Notes under the pieces: generated by a model | Database searches by the model: none | Told to the model about the DNA's origin: nothing | What the model saw: only the letters and a program-made list of their open reading frames with translations | Assembly: GCF_000712075.1 (NCBI RefSeq) | Contig: NZ_JONW01000005.1 | Span: forward strand, 377,001-441,000 | Direction of reading: 5' to 3' | Length of the DNA stretch: 64,000 nt | Origin: Caulobacter sp. UNC358MFTsu5.1 | GTDB taxonomy: Bacteria; Pseudomonadota; Alphaproteobacteria; Caulobacterales; Caulobacteraceae | In this document: positions 1 through 8,098 of the stretch, one piece after another | How positions within the stretch are numbered: the first letter of the stretch is position 1 | How the letters are laid out: each line of letters opens with the position of its first letter | Program-made: the position numbers and the translations under genes

Positions 1-217
1 GGACCAGCTTGGTCGCATAGGTGGCGCCCGCCCCGAACATCTCGAGGCTCAACCTGTCGGTCAGCGTGAGATTCAGCGGCGCGTCGAGCAGGTACGACCC
101 CTGCTGCAACCGGATCGTCGGACGCGTACCGTCCGGGTTCGAGGTCGCGGCTTGCAGCGTGTCGAAGGCGGTCTGGATCGCGGCCCCCGTGAAGGCCGTG
201 GGAACGATAATGGTCAT
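1..217 (-). CDS. Partial beta-helix (pectate-lyase-like) protein, N-terminus only
   Basis: First 72 residues of a minus-strand gene that runs off the left edge. The ATG at 215-217 is preceded by AGGA about eight bases upstream. The protein opens MTIIVPTAFTGAAIQTAFDT and continues with short alternating strands such as TIRLQQGSYLLD and LNLTLTDRLSLEMFGAG. No signal peptide is visible. An opening 'IQ.A.D' segment followed by 'G.Y.L...L.L' strands is typical of right-handed parallel beta-helix proteins, including pectate-lyase-3 and tailspike-like proteins. The catalytic part lies outside the window, so the enzyme class cannot be decided. The family call is an inference from a short fragment. Confidence 0.5.
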   Translation of the reverse strand, partial: MTIIVPTAFTGAAIQTAFDTLQAATSNPDGTRPTIRLQQGSYLLDAPLNLTLTDRLSLEMFGAGATYATKLV

Positions 218-310
218 TTGAAAATCCTCAAAAATCAGAAATTCCGGACAGGCGAAATGCGCCGCCGGCTTCTTCCTTCTATGGTCCAGGCACGTCAAAA
301 TCGGTCGCTA

Positions 311-345
311 AAGCTTGACCGGTCCGCGCATTTGACCGCTCACGT
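311..345 (+). promoter_or_regulatory. Direct repeat TTGACCG, candidate promoter or activator site
   Basis: The 171-bp gap between the divergent genes at 217 and 389 is less GC-rich than its surroundings. It carries TTGACCG at 315-321 and again at 332-338, exactly 17 bp apart. The second copy fits a Caulobacter-type -35 element for the gene at 389. The repeat spacing could instead mark a response-regulator site. No mapped start supports either reading. Confidence 0.35.
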
Positions 346-388
346 CGGCCCACCCTAAGGTTGTTCCGCAATCGAAGGGGGACTCGAC

Positions 389-925
389 ATGCAAGCCGGA
401 CCGCCGCCCGCCTCGCCGCCGCCCATCGCCTCGCCTCAAGTTCCCGCGCCCAGCACGGTGAAGGGCGCCAGCGCCACGATGACGGTGGTCGCCCGCGACC
501 AGTCCCTGGTCCTGACCAAGGCCCGCCGGTCCGAGAGCGCCCTGGTCCGCCACCAGGTGTTCCTGCGCTACGACGTCGACCGCAAGGTCCCCGACGGCGC
601 CGACCAGCGGACCGTGCAGTGCGGCTGGCGGCTGCGGGCCTATCTGCAGCGCTCGATCTGCTTCTCGTCGATGACCGGCCTGCTCTCCTGCACCGACCCG
701 GTGTCGGAGGAGCTGCCCACCGGCGAGACCGGCGCGGCCGACCAGGGCCAGGACCCGGCCCTCAGCACCTGCGACCTCAACTTCGCCCCCGCCCGCGAGG
801 CCCGCGACCGGGTGATCGCCGCCGTGAGGGCCGACGCCCAGGCTCGGTTCGACGAGGACTACGCCCTGAACGTCAAGCCGCAGATGCTGGCCTCGGGCGT
901 CAAGATCGCCAAGCCGAAGTCCTGA
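389..925 (+). CDS. Hypothetical cytoplasmic protein, 178 aa
   Basis: I do not recognise this protein. It starts with a Pro/Ala-rich tail (residues 2-22) followed by a compact region with four cysteines at 78, 91, 101 and 128. No signal peptide or membrane segment is seen. The ATG at 389 has a GGGGA nine bases upstream that overlaps a GACTC, the methylation target of CcrM in Caulobacter. A later in-frame ATG at 479 lacks a ribosome site and would remove the Pro-rich tail. Base composition and codon usage match the neighbourhood. It ends four bases before the convergent gene on the other strand. The evenly spaced cysteines might bind metal or form disulfides, but nothing decides this. Confidence 0.6.
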   Translation: MQAGPPPASPPPIASPQVPAPSTVKGASATMTVVARDQSLVLTKARRSESALVRHQVFLRYDVDRKVPDGADQRTVQCGWRLRAYLQRSICFSSMTGLLSCTDPVSEELPTGETGAADQGQDPALSTCDLNFAPAREARDRVIAAVRADAQARFDEDYALNVKPQMLASGVKIAKPKS

Positions 926-929
926 GGCC

Positions 930-2573
930 TCAGCGCGGCACGGCGAAGCTGAACGGGATCACGACCGGTTCGCCGGTGGTCGTCCCGTCGATGCTTTCAG
1001 GGCTGTAGCGGAAAAGCCGGCTCACCTTCAGCGCCGCGTCGCCGAAACCGTATTCGGGCGGGGATTCCGACAGCACCTGGCAGCTTTCCAGAGCCCCCCT
1101 CGCCCCGATGGCGCAGCTCATCCTGGCCGTGCCGCCGACCTCCATCCGCTGCGCGCGATCCGGATAGTAGCGCGCCATGTCTTCCCCGTTCGGCGTCCGC
1201 AGGGGGGTGTTGGGGCGGTAGTCGATCACCCCCGGCGCGACGACGGGCGGGACCGGCGCGGCGGCGACCAGCCAGGGCGGCGTGTAGGGCCCCGTGGCGA
1301 CGTTCAGCTCGACCGTCGATCCGACCGTCGAGTGTCCTTCCTGGGTCCAGGTGAGCGTCCTGATCCCCTTCAGGTTCTCGAGCACCTGGCGCTCCACCTC
1401 CGGGTCCGAAGGGAGGTTTTCCAGCACCGTGCAGGCCTCCAGTTCGCCGCCCTGGGCGACCTGGCAGCGCAGGCGGGAGCGTCCGGCGACGGGCGGCGTG
1501 GAGGGCGCGGGCGGCGCCTTGGCCTTGCCCGCCCTGCCCAGGGGCGCGGCCGGCGTCCGTCCGGGGAAGGGGTTGGTCAGCCAAACCCGGTCGGCCACGC
1601 CGAGGCTCTGGTCGAAAGCGACCGAGAAGGAGATACGACCGGGATAGGGGGACGCTTCGGCCTTGAACCTGTCCGCGAGCGCCAGGGCCGCCGCTCCGAA
1701 GCCTTCGTCGGCGGGCGCCTGCGCCAGGACGCGGCAATCGCGCAGTACGCCGGCCGGGGTCGGCGTGCAGGCCAGCCGGGCGAAGCCCGCCAGCCCCTTG
1801 GCCTTGGCCGACGCCGGATAGGCCGCCTGCACCTGGGCCGGGGTGGGAACAGCGGTCCATTCGCCCGGCGTCGAGCCTTCGCCTTCGAACGGACGACAAC
1901 GGACGTCGCAGGCGAAACTGACCATGATGGGGATCGACATCGCCGCCGGCGCGCCCGCCTTGCGGCCGGGCGTGAACCGATAGAGCGGCGCCAGCTTCAG
2001 GGCCGCCTCGCCGAAGCCCAGCCCGACCCGGCCTTCCTGGCCGACCGCGCAGGCGGTCGTCCGTCCCTCGACCGTCACCGTGCACCACAGGCTGGCCCAG
2101 CCTTCGACGCCGGTGAAGCGCGCGGCGCGCGGCCAGGCGGCGTAGAGGGCGTCCGGCGACGGCGCCGCGACGCGCGCCGGGAGCCGATACTCCACCCCGC
2201 CCGCCCGGATCGGATTGTTCTCGGGCAGCTGGAACTGGATCCGAAACGGTTCGGACCGGACAAGGTTGGCGTCCGGGTTCTTGGGACCGCCGACTTCGTA
2301 GCGCTTGACCAGGGCCAGGGCGGCCGGGCCGAAGCCCGCGCCGGCAGGGCTTTCCGAGATCAGCCCGCAGGACCAGAAGCCGGCGCCATAGGTCTGGCAG
2401 GCCACCACCGCCTCGCCTTCCACGCCGTTGGCCCGGGCCTCCGGCGGATAGGCGGCCTGGATCTCCTGGCTACGCAGACGGAACTCCGGCTGGCCGGTCC
2501 CCTCCTGGGCCGCCGCGCGCCCGGCCAGGCAAGCCGCGACCACCGCCGCCAGGACGCCAAAACGCTTCATCAT
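930..2573 (-). CDS. Secreted protein of tandem TonB C-terminal-like domains
   Basis: 547-residue protein beginning with a signal peptide (MMKRFGVL..., cleavage near AAA-QE) and no further membrane helix. It contains four copies of a TonB_C-like unit, at roughly residues 36-115, 140-222, 247-322 and 465-547, plus a degenerate fifth piece near 366-425. Each unit has the 'YP..A...G..G.....C.......C.V..E.P...GFG.AAL.....' pattern. Real TonB proteins have one such domain, an N-terminal anchor and a Pro-rich spacer. This one has neither anchor nor TonB box partner region, so energy transduction is unlikely and a periplasmic binding or scaffold role is more plausible. Start MM at 2573/2570 was chosen because it opens the signal peptide; longer readings add a Pro-rich tail before it. 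Confidence 0.75.
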   Translation of the reverse strand: MMKRFGVLAAVVAACLAGRAAAQEGTGQPEFRLRSQEIQAAYPPEARANGVEGEAVVACQTYGAGFWSCGLISESPAGAGFGPAALALVKRYEVGGPKNPDANLVRSEPFRIQFQLPENNPIRAGGVEYRLPARVAAPSPDALYAAWPRAARFTGVEGWASLWCTVTVEGRTTACAVGQEGRVGLGFGEAALKLAPLYRFTPGRKAGAPAAMSIPIMVSFACDVRCRPFEGEGSTPGEWTAVPTPAQVQAAYPASAKAKGLAGFARLACTPTPAGVLRDCRVLAQAPADEGFGAAALALADRFKAEASPYPGRISFSVAFDQSLGVADRVWLTNPFPGRTPAAPLGRAGKAKAPPAPSTPPVAGRSRLRCQVAQGGELEACTVLENLPSDPEVERQVLENLKGIRTLTWTQEGHSTVGSTVELNVATGPYTPPWLVAAAPVPPVVAPGVIDYRPNTPLRTPNGEDMARYYPDRAQRMEVGGTARMSCAIGARGALESCQVLSESPPEYGFGDAALKVSRLFRYSPESIDGTTTGEPVVIPFSFAVPR

Positions 2574-2646
2574 GCCCGCCGCCCCCAAAGCCACGCTTGC
2601 AACCCTAGGGGGCGGCCCGGGCGGCGACAAGGACCTGGCGAAGCCG

Positions 2647-3063
2647 TCAGGCCACGGGCCCCTTGTTTGGCGCGGCCGGATCGCCCGGAGAAGCGGCCCG
2701 AGGGGGCGAGCCCTGCGTGGACGACGACCCGGCGCTCCATTGCGAGCCGCTGGAGAACTCGAAATCGACCCCCGCCTTGGCCGCCGCCTTGCCCAGGGCG
2801 ATCAGCTGGCCGGCCGGCAGGCCGCCGGGCTTGTCGAAGACCGCCCGCTCGCCGCCGTCGGGCAGCTTCTCGACATGGGACTGGACCGGGGCGGCGGAGA
2901 GGCGGTGCTGGGCGATCAGCGCCTCGACCTTGTCGGCCGGTCCCGACAGCACGACATGGGTCGACTGGGAGCCCTGCCCGCAGGCCGCCAGCAGGCAGGC
3001 CGCCGCCAGGGCCGCCGTCATCAGGGCGGAGCGGAGCATAGGCTTGGCGTCGGATCGGGTCAT
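2647..3063 (-). CDS. Small lipoprotein, 138 aa
   Basis: Unrecognised lipoprotein. The N-terminus has a short basic stretch, a hydrophobic core and the lipobox LLAAC with the lipidated cysteine at residue 28. A globular region of about 80 residues follows (STHVVLSGPADKVEALIAQH, then a GLPAGQLIALGKAAAKAG helix), then a Ser/Pro/Gly-rich tail that is probably disordered. The ATG at 3063 has AGG six bases upstream; an internal ATG at 3039 is possible and would still keep the lipobox. It lies 73 bp upstream of the TonB-like protein on the same strand, so the two may be cotranscribed. The alternation of short strands and helices suggests a small alpha/beta fold; function unknown. Confidence 0.65.
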   Translation of the reverse strand: MTRSDAKPMLRSALMTAALAAACLLAACGQGSQSTHVVLSGPADKVEALIAQHRLSAAPVQSHVEKLPDGGERAVFDKPGGLPAGQLIALGKAAAKAGVDFEFSSGSQWSAGSSSTQGSPPRAASPGDPAAPNKGPVA

Positions 3064-3208
3064 CGGAACCTCGTCGCGGAAGGGCGCAGCTTGGACCGGC
3101 CGCGCGACGGCGGCAACCGTCCCTCCGGGCGACTATCGCGGCGCCTGGACAGACCGGCCGAACGCGGGCCTGTTCCCGGTCCACGCCAACCGACACGTCC
3201 GCCCGCCC

Positions 3209-3676
3209 ATGCTGATCGAAGCCACCGACGCCCACTTCGCCGCCCTGATCGCCGGGCGCGCCCCCGACGGCCTGGCGGTCGCCGAGGGCGGGGTCGAGAC
3301 GCCGGAGGTCCTGGCCATGCTGCGCGGCCTGTCGGCCGAGGTCGGCGAGAGCTTCCAGCCCAACGCCTGGCTGATCGTCGAGGACGGCGAGGTGGCGGGC
3401 CTGACCTCGCTGGTCCGCACGCCCTATGTCGGCGACACGGTGATGATCGGCTACGGCGTCGCCGCCTCGCGCCGGGGCCGCGGGATCGCCCGCCGGGCCG
3501 TGGCCGAACTGCTGGCCTGGGCGCGGTCCGACTGGCGCGTGAAGACCGTCACCGCCGAAACCTCGATCCACAACGCCGTCTCCCAGCGCGTGCTGGAAGC
3601 CAACGGCTTCGCCCGCACGGGCGAGCGGACGGACGAGGAGGACGGGGAGCTGGTGTGCTGGGCGGTGGGGGTTTAG
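3209..3676 (+). CDS. GNAT-family N-acetyltransferase
   Basis: 155-residue acetyltransferase of the RimI/GNAT fold. The acetyl-CoA loop is visible as GVAASRRGRGIARRAV, equivalent to the R/Q-x-x-G-x-G/A signature. It is followed by the second conserved block TVTAETSIHNAVSQRVLEAN with GFARTGER, which is characteristic of the C-terminal half of the fold. The ATG at 3209 was chosen because the protein then starts with MLIEATDAHF, the usual first strand; upstream in-frame sequence is Arg/Pro-rich and unlikely to be coding. It is transcribed away from the lipoprotein gene. The acceptor substrate (small amine, peptide or protein) cannot be deduced. Confidence 0.85.
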   Translation: MLIEATDAHFAALIAGRAPDGLAVAEGGVETPEVLAMLRGLSAEVGESFQPNAWLIVEDGEVAGLTSLVRTPYVGDTVMIGYGVAASRRGRGIARRAVAELLAWARSDWRVKTVTAETSIHNAVSQRVLEANGFARTGERTDEEDGELVCWAVGV

Positions 3677-3683
3677 TTCAGTC

Positions 3684-3820
3684 CGTCATCCTCGGACTTG
3701 TTCCGAGGCCCCCTCTGTCGGCTGGTTTGCCGTTTGGGTGGATCCGCGACCTCGCCGCGCCACGGATCACCCTTCTTCTCGGCTGAAGCAGGGGTCCTCG
3801 GAACAAGTCCGAGGATGACG
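3684..3820. repeat. Intergenic palindromic element, family A, copy 1
   Basis: 137-bp element with perfect outer inverted repeats (CGTCATCCTCGGACTTGTTC at the left, its complement at the right, 3801-3820) and an inner region with partly paired arms. A full copy in opposite orientation lies at 16542-16677 and a left half alone at 34392-34417. It starts eight bases after the acetyltransferase stop codon. It carries no reading frame, so it resembles a MITE or REP-type element. Confidence 0.8.
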
Positions 3821-3840
3821 GGCATGATGGTGGCCGTCAG

Positions 3841-4161
3841 CTACCGCCGCGCCAGGCCGTCCAGCATCCACAGGGCCGCCAGGGTGCCGAACAGCACGGC
3901 CAGGGCCGAGAGCAGGAACATCCGCAGGCCCTGGGCCAGGGCGACGCTGAGGGTGGTCAGGGCGGCGACGGCCCAGGCCGAGGCCAGGACCTTGCCTTCC
4001 AGCGAGGTCAGGACGGGTCTGGGGGGCAGGAGGAAACGGACGGCGCGCCAGCCTTTTCGCCACAGACGTTTTGCCCGAACCCCAAGCCGCACGAGAGAGC
4101 CCCTCCACACTGACGGCAAAAGTGTAGGGGTGGGCGCCGGGTGCGTCCACGGGGAAAACAA
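3841..4161 (-). CDS. Small inner-membrane protein, two helices
   Basis: 106-residue protein of unknown function. Residues 1-45 are basic (RAKRLWRKGWRAVRF) and then two hydrophobic segments follow, about residues 57-75 (VLASAWAVAALTTLSVAL) and 80-100 (MFLLSALAVLFGTLAALWML), ending in a short LARR tail. This predicts a cytoplasmic basic N-terminus and a two-helix hairpin in the inner membrane. It lies 67 bp downstream of the protease gene on the same strand and could be its partner, for example as an anchor, but that is only a guess from position. The first part of the protein is poorly conserved-looking, so the true start may be later. Confidence 0.55.
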   Translation of the reverse strand: MFSPWTHPAPTPTLLPSVWRGSLVRLGVRAKRLWRKGWRAVRFLLPPRPVLTSLEGKVLASAWAVAALTTLSVALAQGLRMFLLSALAVLFGTLAALWMLDGLARR

Positions 4162-4228
4162 CGTTATCCGTGATTTATCGATCTTTTCGACACGGCCTTG
4201 CCGGGTTGTGTCGCGTCGCCGACGATGT

Positions 4229-5317
4229 TCAACCGCGCTTGCGCGCCCGAGGGGTAATCGTCACCGTCATCAGCTTGCCCTGGCGGATCAGGACGAACGG
4301 CGCCGGCTTGTCGATGCTGTGGTGGTCCAGGGCGCGCAACAGGTCGTCCAGCCCGGTCAGGGGCGCGCCGCCGGCGCTGATCAGCAGGTCGCCCTCGCGC
4401 ACCCCGGCCTTGGCGGCGGGACCGCCGGCGTCGACCTGGGCTACGAACACCGCATAGCCCTGGGTCACGCCCGTGGCCCGGGCCAGACCCGGCGGGATCG
4501 GGGCCTGCTGGGCGACCAGGCCGATCGAGCCGCGCCGCACGTGGCCGTGGGCCACCAGCTCGGCGATCACGAAGCTGGCGGTGTTGGACGCCACGGCGAA
4601 GCACAGACCCTGGTAGCCGGCGATCACGGCGGTGGCGATGCCCACCACCTCGCCGGACGAGCTGACCAGCGGGCCGCCGCTGTTGCCGGGATTGAGGGCC
4701 GCGTCGGTCTGGATCAGGTCCTCGATCAACCGGCCGCGCTCGCCGCGCAGGGACCGGCCCATGGCCGAGACCACCCCGGTGGTCACCGTCGCCTCGAAGC
4801 CCAGCGGGGCGCCGATGGCGATCACCAGCTGGCCGCGCCGCAGGGCCTTGGAGTCGCCCAGCCGCGCGACCGGCAGGTCCAGCCTCTGGTCCAGCTGCAG
4901 CAGGGCCAGGTCGGTGTCGGGGTCGTCGCCCACGCAGCGCGCCGTCACGCTGCGGCCCTCGGCGGTGATGACGATGAAGCGGCTGGCCCCCTGGACCACG
5001 TGGCTGTTGGTCAGGATCAGGCCGTTCGGCGCGATGGCGAAGCCCGAGCCCACGCCCTGCATGCGCGGGTCCTCCATCATCGGATGGATGCGCACGACGC
5101 TGGGCCCCACCGCCTCGACGGCGCGGACCACGGCGTTGGAATAGGCGTCCAGCAGGCTGTCCTGGGAGGGGACGACGCAGAACGGCGCCGGCTCGCCGGC
5201 GTCCAGCACGAAGACCGCCTCGGACTCCTGGTCGGGATACGACAAGATCTCATGCCGCCGCGGCGCCTTGGGCCGCCGGGCCTTGGCGAACATCTCGTAC
5301 TTGCGCGCTTTCAACAT
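4229..5317 (-). CDS. HtrA-like S1C serine protease with PDZ domain
   Basis: 362-residue trypsin-fold protease with a complete triad: His106 in LTNSHVV, Asp136 in DPDTDLALL and Ser213 in NPGNSGGP. A single PDZ domain occupies about residues 262-355, with a GDLLISAGG carboxylate-binding strand. Family members normally carry a signal peptide or an N-terminal anchor and act in the periplasm. Here the first 75 residues are polar and basic (MLKARKYEMFAKARRPKAPR) with no hydrophobic segment, which points to a cytoplasmic protease or a non-classical location. Start at 5317 follows a GGGGCGGGGG stretch; the upstream codons in frame read as an Arg/Pro-rich tail. A small two-helix membrane protein follows on the same strand. 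Confidence 0.88.
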   Translation of the reverse strand: MLKARKYEMFAKARRPKAPRRHEILSYPDQESEAVFVLDAGEPAPFCVVPSQDSLLDAYSNAVVRAVEAVGPSVVRIHPMMEDPRMQGVGSGFAIAPNGLILTNSHVVQGASRFIVITAEGRSVTARCVGDDPDTDLALLQLDQRLDLPVARLGDSKALRRGQLVIAIGAPLGFEATVTTGVVSAMGRSLRGERGRLIEDLIQTDAALNPGNSGGPLVSSSGEVVGIATAVIAGYQGLCFAVASNTASFVIAELVAHGHVRRGSIGLVAQQAPIPPGLARATGVTQGYAVFVAQVDAGGPAAKAGVREGDLLISAGGAPLTGLDDLLRALDHHSIDKPAPFVLIRQGKLMTVTITPRARKRG

Positions 5318-5424
5318 CCGGCCCCCGCCCCGTCGTGCGGCGAAGGTTAACGGCAAGAACGTGGGTTGGCGAGTCGGAGCGGGGCCGGGACGCCCCCTCC
5401 GCCATGTCGCGTATCCGCGCCATG

Positions 5425-5497
5425 CCACCTCCCCCGTTTCACGGGTGAGGAGGAAGCCGAGCCGCCCGGCTCCTCACCCGCATGGCGGGGGAGGTGG
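5425..5497. repeat. Palindromic intergenic element, family G
   Basis: Nested inverted repeat. Outer arms CCACCTCCCCC (5425-5435) and GGGGGAGGTGG (5487-5497) enclose inner arms ACGGGTGAGGAG and CTCCTCACCCG. It lies between the protease and ribF genes and could form a long cruciform. Only one copy is present in the window. The rest of the 5318-5543 gap holds only further GC-rich sequence with no reading frame of note. Confidence 0.7.
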
Positions 5498-5543
5498 CGC
5501 GATGCGCAGCATCGTGACGGAGGGGACGTCCCCGTGTGTGTCC

Positions 5544-6485
5544 TCAGAACGCCGGCGCCACGATGGCCCGCGCCGCCACCTCGTCGCGCAGCACCTGCTC
5601 GACCAGCAGCTCGATGCTGTCGAACTTCAGTTCGGGGCGCAGGAAGGCGATCAGGTCGGTCTCGATGACCTGGCCGTAGAGGTCCTCGTCGAAGTCGAAC
5701 AGCCAGGTCTCCAGCCGCGTCTCGACCTCGCCCGTCGTCGGGTTGTTGCCCAGGTTGGCCACACCGGGCACCTCGCGGCCGTCGGGCAGGCGGGTGCGGG
5801 TGGCGTAGACGCCCAGGCGCGGCACCACATAGTCCTCGACCTCGACATTGGCCGTGGGGAAGCCCAGCTGGCGGCCCAGCTGCTGGCCGCGCCGGACCAC
5901 GCCCTCGATGGCGAACGGCCGGCCCAGGATGCGGGCGGCGCCCTCGGGATGGCCGTCGCGCAGGGCGTCGCGCACGCCGGTCGACGAGAACTTCTCGCCC
6001 TCGCGGTTGGCCACCGGCTCGGCCACCGAGACCGAGAAGCCGTACTCCGCGCCATAGGCCTTCATCAGGTCGGCGCTGCCGGTGCGGCCCCGGCCGAACG
6101 AGATGTCGAAGCCGACGGCCACGTGCTTCACGCCCAGGCCCTGGACCAGCACCTTCTCGACGAACTCGCGGTCGCCGAAGCTGGCCATCTCGAAGTCGAA
6201 CGGCAGCAGGTACAGCAGGTCCACGCCCAAGGCCTCCAGGGCGCGGGCCTGCTGGTTGTGGGTCATCAGCTTGAAGGCCGGCTCGCTGGGGCGGAACAGG
6301 CGGCGCGGGTGCGGATCGAAGGTGACCACGCCCAGCGGGGCCTTGGCCGCCTGGGCCGCCTTGGCGGCCTGGGCGATCACCTGCTGGTGGCCGCGATGCA
6401 CGCCGTCGAAATTGCCTAGGGCCACACAGGCGCCCCGCTCGCCCTCGGGCAGGTCTTTCCAGCCGTGGATCGTCTTCAGCCGCAT
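5544..6485 (-). CDS. ribF: Bifunctional riboflavin kinase / FAD synthetase
   Basis: 313-residue RibF, which phosphorylates riboflavin to FMN and adenylylates FMN to FAD in the cytoplasm. The N-terminal nucleotidyltransferase domain shows GNFDGVHRGH at residues 24-33 (the HxGH-type motif) and the C-terminal kinase domain shows RQLGFPTANVE and NLGNNPT. Length is normal for the family. The ATG at 6485 was chosen because AGAGG lies eight bases upstream; a GTG nine bases earlier would sit on top of that ribosome site. The gene lies 12 bp downstream of the MaoC-type hydratase, probably in one operon (HAD phosphatase, hydratase, ribF). Confidence 0.97.
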   Translation of the reverse strand: MRLKTIHGWKDLPEGERGACVALGNFDGVHRGHQQVIAQAAKAAQAAKAPLGVVTFDPHPRRLFRPSEPAFKLMTHNQQARALEALGVDLLYLLPFDFEMASFGDREFVEKVLVQGLGVKHVAVGFDISFGRGRTGSADLMKAYGAEYGFSVSVAEPVANREGEKFSSTGVRDALRDGHPEGAARILGRPFAIEGVVRRGQQLGRQLGFPTANVEVEDYVVPRLGVYATRTRLPDGREVPGVANLGNNPTTGEVETRLETWLFDFDEDLYGQVIETDLIAFLRPELKFDSIELLVEQVLRDEVAARAIVAPAF

Positions 6486-6497
6486 CGAGGACACCTC

Positions 6498-6920
6498 TTA
6501 CGCCGCCTTGCGCGGCACGAGGACCACGGCCTCGCCGCCGACCACGGCCTTGCCGTTCACCAGGCAGCTGGTGTCCAGGGTGACGCGGGCCTTGGCCTCG
6601 TCGATCGCGGTCACCGTCACCCGGGCCACGACCTCGGCGCCGATCTTGACCGGGCGCTTGAAGTTCAGGGTCTGGGACAGATAGACCGCCCCGGGACCGG
6701 GCAGGGTCGTGCCCAGCACCGCCGAGATGTAGCCGGCCGACAGCATGCCGTGGGCGATGCGCTCGCCGAACGACGTGGTCGCGGCGTAGTCGGCGTCCAG
6801 GTGCACGGGATTGGTGTCGCCGGTCACCTGGGCGAAGGCGACGATGTCGGCCTCGGTCACGGTGCGGACCAGCTCGGCCGATTGGCCGACGCTCAGGTCC
6901 TCGAGAAACAGTCCCGGCAT
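6498..6920 (-). CDS. MaoC-like (R)-specific enoyl-CoA hydratase
   Basis: 140-residue single hot-dog-fold hydratase. The catalytic dyad is visible in TGDTNPVH (Asp35, His40), the hydratase-2 motif, followed by FGERIAHGML, which is typical of PhaJ-type enzymes. Such enzymes hydrate trans-2-enoyl-CoA to (R)-3-hydroxyacyl-CoA and link beta-oxidation to polyhydroxyalkanoate or related pathways. The ATG at 6920 is preceded by GAGGGG. An ATG nine codons upstream (6947) has no ribosome site and would add the polar peptide MHKKNEGRV. It sits between the HAD phosphatase and ribF on the same strand. The actual acyl substrate is not visible. Confidence 0.88.
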   Translation of the reverse strand: MPGLFLEDLSVGQSAELVRTVTEADIVAFAQVTGDTNPVHLDADYAATTSFGERIAHGMLSAGYISAVLGTTLPGPGAVYLSQTLNFKRPVKIGAEVVARVTVTAIDEAKARVTLDTSCLVNGKAVVGGEAVVLVPRKAA

Positions 6921-6972
6921 CACGCGCCCCTCATTCTTCTTGTGCATTGCACCAATCTTAGCGGCGCGGTTC

Positions 6973-7833
6973 CTACCAGACCAGATCGCCCATGGCGTGG
7001 GTCGCGCCCACCCGTTCGGCGGCCAGCAGGCCCTCGACCTTGGCCGGGTCCAGCCTGCCGTCGGGGCCGACCGCGGCCGCGCCGTGGATGCCCTTGGCGA
7101 TGAACAGGCAGGCCAGGTCCTGGTCGTGCGCGCCCTTGACGTCGGTGATCACGCCGTCGCCGATGCACAGCACCCGCGAGCGGTCGACGGGGCCGCCCTT
7201 CAGGGCCTGCGCCTCGGCCAGGGCCAGGTCGTAGATCGGCCCGTAGGGCTTGCCGGCCATCAGCACCTGGCCGCCCAGGGTCTCGTACAGGTCGGCCAGG
7301 GCGCCGCCGCAATAGATCAGCTTGGAGCCGCGCTGCACCACCCGGTCGGGATTGGCGCAGATCAGGGTCAGGCCGCGCTCGGCGGCGATCGCCAGGCGGT
7401 CGGTGTAGTCGGCGGGCGCCTCGTTCTCGTCGTCGACCATGCCAGTGACGGCGACGAAGGCGGCGTCCTGGGGACCGGCGGTCTCCAGGCCCAGGCCGTC
7501 ATACAGCGGCAGGTCCCGGTCGGGGCCGACGATCCAGGCCGGACCCGGCGCGCGGGCGGCCAGCAGGGTGCGGGTGGCGTCGCCCGAGGTGACGAAGGCG
7601 CTCCAGGCCTCGCGCGGCACGCCCAGCCGGTCCAGCTGCTCGATCACGTGCTCGGAGGGGCGCGGCGAGTTGGAGATCAGGATCACCGGCCCGTGGTGTT
7701 TGCGCCACTCGACCAGAGCCGCGCAGGCCTCCGGGAAGCTCTCGACCCCGTTGTGGATGACGCCCCAGACGTCGCACAGCAGCACGTCGTAGCGGTCGGC
7801 GAGGGCGGACAGGCCAGTGGGCAGATCGGTCAT
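6973..7833 (-). CDS. HAD-superfamily class IIA hydrolase
   Basis: 286-residue phosphatase-like protein of the NagD-type HAD branch (TIGR01459-like). Motif I is LLCDVWGVIHNG with the nucleophile Asp21. Here the usual second Asp two residues on is Trp, as is common in this subgroup. Motif II is ISNSPRP and motif IV is CIGDGVITDVKGA. The cap domain inserts between motifs II and III. Substrate is unknown; NagD relatives hydrolyse nucleotides or small phosphate esters. It is the first gene of the apparent three-gene run that ends with ribF. The start ATG at 7833 has only a weak ribosome site. Confidence 0.85.
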   Translation of the reverse strand: MTDLPTGLSALADRYDVLLCDVWGVIHNGVESFPEACAALVEWRKHHGPVILISNSPRPSEHVIEQLDRLGVPREAWSAFVTSGDATRTLLAARAPGPAWIVGPDRDLPLYDGLGLETAGPQDAAFVAVTGMVDDENEAPADYTDRLAIAAERGLTLICANPDRVVQRGSKLIYCGGALADLYETLGGQVLMAGKPYGPIYDLALAEAQALKGGPVDRSRVLCIGDGVITDVKGAHDQDLACLFIAKGIHGAAAVGPDGRLDPAKVEGLLAAERVGATHAMGDLVW

Positions 7834-7956
7834 GGACAGGGGCGGTACCGGGCGGAGACGGATGCGTCAACGGTAGCGCATGTAGGGACGCGGGGGCGCT
7901 GGGGCCAGCGGAGGGATGCTGGTGAAGGGATGAGCTTTGCTGCCTTCCCCCCAACT

Positions 7957-8069
7957 GTTGTCATCCCGGAAGCCCCGCAGGGGCTGTCCGGGACCCAGGG
8001 GCGGCCGCACCGCATTCGCCCAGTCCCCTGGGTCCCGGACAAGCGCTACGCGCTTTCCGGGATGACAAC
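7957..8069. repeat. Cloverleaf palindromic repeat, family B, copy 1
   Basis: 113-bp element bounded by GTTGTCATCCCGGAA and its complement. Inside are a left hairpin (GCCCCGCAGGGGC), a central stem (GTCCGGGACCCAGGGG with its complement), a 23-base apical core, and a right hairpin (AAGCGCTACGCGCTT). Copies occur at 8403, 19861, 51415, 56191 (shortened) and 62603. The apical core here and in copy 2 is reversed relative to the copies at 19861, 51415 and 62603. Confidence 0.9.
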
Positions 8070-8098
8070 CATCTTTACAGCCGCAATGGTTGAGTTCC

